Part shown: piece after piece, positions 61,681-64,000 of the stretch
Position numbering within the stretch: the stretch's first letter is position 1
Layout of the letters: every line of letters starts with the position of its first letter
NCBI GenBank assembly: GCA_905182785.1
Contig: CAJJDF010000016.1
Span: 78,247 to 142,246, forward strand
DNA: 64,000 nt
Direction: 5' to 3'
DNA from: an uncultured Flavobacteriales bacterium
Lineage (GTDB): Bacteria; Bacteroidota; Bacteroidia; Flavobacteriales_D; CAJJDF01
The notes under the pieces: model-generated
The model's database searches: none
The model's input: only the letters and a program-made list of their open reading frames with translations
Told to the model about the DNA's origin: nothing
Translations under genes and position numbers: made by a program

Positions 61681-62104
61681 CTCCTTCGCTTTTATCAAAA
61701 TCTATTTCTTTTTCAAATTTCCCTTCCTCGTTATAAAAATACCAAATTCCTGTTTTTTTTTCGTTTTTATACGCTCCATGTATTTTTAATTTTCCATTTG
61801 AGTAGAAAATCTTGTAAGCTCCTTCTCGTATTCCAAAAAGGTAATTCGATTCACTCCATTTTACTCCATTTTCATAAAAGGATTCCCATAAACCCTGCCT
61901 TAATCCCTTTACTAACAACCCTTTTATTTTAATTGCCCCATTACCGTATTTCTCTATAGATTCTCCTGTTTTTGTCTCTTGTTTAATTTTAGCATTATTA
62001 TTTCTATTAGTTGCACTTTTTTCTTGGCAATTGAGTAAAAAGAACAGCATAAAAATAGCTGTCCATTTTATATTTATTTGTTGATTATTGATTAATTTGA
62101 TCAT
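61667..62104 (-). CDS. MORN-repeat (YwqK-like) lipoprotein
   Basis: 145 residues. Signal with lipobox LLNC (Cys26), then three or so MORN-type repeats from about residue 49 (EKYGNGAIKIKGLL, GLRQGLWESFYENG, REGAYKIFYSNGKLKIHG, KTGIWYFYNEEGKFE). This type is often labelled YwqK-family antitoxin, but no toxin is adjacent and the lipoprotein signal argues for an exported protein. Function unknown. It overlaps the aminotransferase start by 14 bases and is probably in the same leftward transcript. Confidence 0.82.
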   Translation of the reverse strand: MIKLINNQQINIKWTAIFMLFFLLNCQEKSATNRNNNAKIKQETKTGESIEKYGNGAIKIKGLLVKGLRQGLWESFYENGVKWSESNYLFGIREGAYKIFYSNGKLKIHGAYKNEKKTGIWYFYNEEGKFEKEIDFDKSEGDETN

Positions 62105-62109
62105 ATTTT

Positions 62110-62439
62110 ATTAGGGTGCTTAAATAAGCGTGGTATTTTTTATTTGTAGATTATCTTTTAATCCTCCTTAAAAAGTAAATTACTGATTTCAATTTTATAA
62201 AGAATTAGTTAAAAATATTTGTTTTTTGCTAAAATACGATAAATATTTTATTTTTAAATAAAGATTATTTTATTAGATTGCTTAATTGAGCGTAGTATTT
62301 TTATTTGTAGACTATTTTTTTAATCCTTTTTACTAAGTAAATTACTGACTTCAATTTTATAAAGAATTAGTTAAAAATATTTTTTTTTGCTAAAATACGA
62401 TAGACATTTTATTATTAATAATTAAGTCATTTTTTATTA
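62110..62439. repeat. 162-bp imperfect tandem duplication in noncoding DNA
   Basis: Copy 1 (62110-62271) and copy 2 (62272 to about 62439) align base for base with period 162. An identical core of 33 bases is at 62188-62220 and 62350-62382. Both contain GCTTAA-TGAGCGT-like starts, TATTTTTATTTGTAGA, a run of T, and GCTAAAATACGATA near the end. Neither contains an open frame. It lies between the divergent MORN-type and repeat-protein genes. Confidence 0.9.
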
Positions 62440-62530
62440 AAACTATATTTTAAAGTATTGATTTAAAATATATTAAATGAAAACTTTCTTTTTTTTCAAT
62501 TTTCAGCCGATTTATTTTTTGTTTAAAAGT

Positions 62531-62564
62531 CAGTTTAGACTAAAAGTGTGTTACCTTCGAAGGT
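62531..62564. promoter_or_regulatory. Palindrome pair upstream of the repeat-protein gene
   Basis: TTTAGACTAAA (62534-62544), an odd-length palindrome, and ACCTTCGAAGGT (62553-62564), a perfect 12-bp palindrome, lie about 55 and 75 bases before the ATG at 62618. They are candidate operators, not proven. No perfect TAnnTTTG box is present close to the gene. Confidence 0.3.
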
Positions 62565-62617
62565 TGAATAACATCTAAGTATTTAGCTTAACAAAATATC
62601 AACACTTTTTAGTTTAT

Positions 62618-64000
62618 ATGAAAAACTTTTATAAAAGTAATTTGATCTATATATTCAAATTAACAGTGATTATTTTATTCGTCTTCACAAATAATCAATT
62701 GCTAGCTCAAAATGTTGGAATTGGAACAACAACACCTACTAATAGTTTTCACATTGTTAGAGCTCCAGGTAATCCAAATCCAGATCCACTAAGAGTAGAG
62801 AATTTAAGAATTACAAATTCAGATACTTCTTTCCTTGTTATAGATAATAATGGAGTTGTGAAATATATGAACCTAGCAGAATTAAGACAAAATGTTATTA
62901 GTAATTTAGATTCATTAATCATTGCGACACTGTTAAATAATTCTGATACTTTGTTTAGTAGTCAAATTTTTTCAGATAGTTTAAGAGGATTTATTTTTAA
63001 TAATGCAGATACACTTTTTTCAAATCAGCTTTGGTTAGATTCTTTAGCTCAATTATTAAAAGATTCAATAGATACTGATGTAGACAGTCTCGTGATTTCT
63101 CCTTTAGATAGTTTGTATTTATATGAAAATGGCAAACGAATATCGGTTTACCTTCCAGATTTGGATAGTTCAAATGAGTTAATAGATACGATTTTTTTAA
63201 GAGGAGACAGTATTGTGATTCTAGAGAGAAATAGAAGTCACTATTTGAATATCAAAACAATCATAGATTCTTTTGAAACAGTAACAACAATTACAAATAC
63301 AGATTCCACCATATCTTACACAGATGAAAATGGGGTGATATCAGTCATAGATGTCAAGGCAATGTTTGATTCATCTGAAACTGTTACATCAATTATATTT
63401 ACCGATTCCACCATTACCTATTTTGATGAAGAAGGAAACTCAACTTTAATAGATGTAGCCGCAATGGTAGATTCTGTTGAGACATTGACAGTATTCAATA
63501 AATTAAATGATTCTATTTTGTTCTATGTAGATGAGAATGGCGATACTTCTAAGATTAATGTTTCACAGTTAGCAGTTTCAGAAACTTTAACAACTATTGC
63601 AATTTTAGGAGACTCCTTAGAGTATACAGATGAGAATGGATTAGTAACTAAGTTGTATTACAATTCAGATACAACAGTCATCACAACCTTATTAGACAAT
63701 GGAAACGGATTATTTACTTACAAAGATGAAACAGGATTAACCACGACTTTTGATGCAAAGGATACGAATACAACTAAGTTCGGACAATTAGGGGACAGTG
63801 TTTATTACGTAGATGGATTTGGGGATACGAGTAAAGTCTTTGTGAATAACGATACAGTAATTTCGATATTGGTAGATAATGGAAATGGATCATTTACTTA
63901 CAAAGATGAAACAGGATTAACCACTACTTTTGATTCAAAAGACACAGTTTTAACTTACTTCGGACAATTAGGCGACAGTGTTTATTACGTAGATGAGAAT
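62618..64000 (+). CDS. Repeat-rich secreted protein (3' end outside window)
   Basis: The frame is open from ATG 62618 to the window end, 461 codons so far. Signal peptide MKNFYKSNLIYIFKLTVIIL, cleavage near LLAQ. Next is QNVGIGTTTPTNSFHIV, a motif found in the N-terminus of tail-fibre-like and Bacteroidota surface proteins. From about residue 215 the protein is a series of short beta repeats with TDSTISYTDENG, FTDSTITYFDEEG and DSVYYVDENG, and later 60-residue repeats with GNGLFTYKDETGLTTTFD. It is likely a surface adhesin or filament. The repeat pattern continues past base 64000, so length and sorting signal are unknown. Confidence 0.85.
   Translation, partial: MKNFYKSNLIYIFKLTVIILFVFTNNQLLAQNVGIGTTTPTNSFHIVRAPGNPNPDPLRVENLRITNSDTSFLVIDNNGVVKYMNLAELRQNVISNLDSLIIATLLNNSDTLFSSQIFSDSLRGFIFNNADTLFSNQLWLDSLAQLLKDSIDTDVDSLVISPLDSLYLYENGKRISVYLPDLDSSNELIDTIFLRGDSIVILERNRSHYLNIKTIIDSFETVTTITNTDSTISYTDENGVISVIDVKAMFDSSETVTSIIFTDSTITYFDEEGNSTLIDVAAMVDSVETLTVFNKLNDSILFYVDENGDTSKINVSQLAVSETLTTIAILGDSLEYTDENGLVTKLYYNSDTTVITTLLDNGNGLFTYKDETGLTTTFDAKDTNTTKFGQLGDSVYYVDGFGDTSKVFVNNDTVISILVDNGNGSFTYKDETGLTTTFDSKDTVLTYFGQLGDSVYYVDEN
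63713..64000 (+). repeat. 180-bp coding repeat in the secreted protein gene
   Basis: The string TTTACTTACAAAGATGAAAC begins at 63713 and again at 63893, a period of 180 bases (60 codons), with almost identical following sequence. Further copies probably lie past the window end. Confidence 0.85.

Noticed and set aside
61667..62104. Toxin-antitoxin system from the YwqK-antitoxin label of MORN-type proteins
   Set aside because: The protein has a lipoprotein signal and no toxin-like gene lies next to it; the neighbours are metabolic enzymes.
62618..64000. Prophage tail region from the GIGTTTP tail-fibre-like start
   Set aside because: There are no other phage genes before it, a Sec signal peptide is present, and such segments are common in Bacteroidota surface proteins.
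1..64000. tRNA, tmRNA and rRNA genes
   Set aside because: No stretch with a convincing acceptor stem and T-loop (GGTTCGA-type) pattern or conserved rRNA sequence was seen by eye; a covariance search would be needed to exclude them fully.

Overview
The window is an AT-rich chromosomal segment from a member of the Bacteroidota, most likely a marine or aquatic flavobacterium-like organism (Flavobacteriales). This rests on several signals in the sequence: type IX secretion sorting domains of type A (serine protease) and type B (giant PKD protein), lipoprotein signals of the form LxxC, TSP3, DUF3467, DUF368 and DUF4340 family proteins, a fabH-accB-accC block, and repeated TAnnTTTG minus-7 promoter boxes close to start codons. 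No tRNA, rRNA, CRISPR array, complete insertion sequence or prophage was recognised.

Layout. 1-6.9 kb: 3' part of rpoC, a terminator, a DUF3467 protein, a DUF423 membrane protein and ATP-dependent PEP carboxykinase. 7-19.6 kb: a TSP3/PEGA lipoprotein with a frameshift at an A7 tract, outer-membrane barrels, a run of nitroreductase, unknown protein, arginase, pRiA4b-like protein and secreted subtilase, an MbnP/MbnH-like pair, a chimeric gene fossil and alaS. 19.8-26 kb: one 2073-residue PKD-repeat surface protein built from nine roughly 507-bp units. 26-36 kb: DoxX, SAM hydrolase, PhoH, HemW, and a leftward set mutA, DUF368 (PopT-like), aroE and purine nucleoside phosphorylase, with a REP-like palindrome inside. 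35.6-44 kb: smpB, hydrolase, a DUF2064-rhodanese pair, a Lys-rich secreted protein, DUF4340, a glucosaminidase, a D-cysteine desulfhydrase-like enzyme, a barrel protein, an acyl-CoA thioesterase and a TlpA-like protein. 44-52 kb: aconitase, a decayed gene, a J-domain/KTSC protein, accC-accB-fabH and sucC. 52-55.5 kb: TetR regulator, small acidic membrane protein, SulP transporter and beta-carbonic anhydrase. 55.7-62.1 kb: endonuclease III, a cassette bounded by 32-bp inverted repeats with a frameshifted lipoprotein gene, acyltransferase, Tex, omega-amidase, methionine-type aminotransferase and a MORN-type lipoprotein. 62.1-64 kb: a 162-bp tandem duplication and the start of a repeat-rich secreted protein that runs off the window.

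How the genes work together. Central carbon metabolism is represented by PEP carboxykinase, aconitase, succinyl-CoA synthetase beta and methylmalonyl-CoA mutase small subunit. Fatty-acid initiation is represented by FabH, AccB and AccC. The SulP-carbonic anhydrase pair, placed after a TetR regulator, looks like an inorganic-carbon uptake and hydration unit. The aminotransferase and omega-amidase suggest glutamine-driven transamination, probably in methionine salvage. MbnP/MbnH suggests periplasmic or surface copper handling.

The most unusual material is non-standard DNA: the inverted-repeat cassette near 56.3-56.9 kb, the 162-bp duplication at 62.1-62.4 kb, and several genes broken at simple-sequence tracts that could be phase-variable, decaying or sequencing artefacts. 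No clearly new multi-gene system could be demonstrated from the sequence alone; the inverted-repeat cassette is the best candidate for something undescribed.
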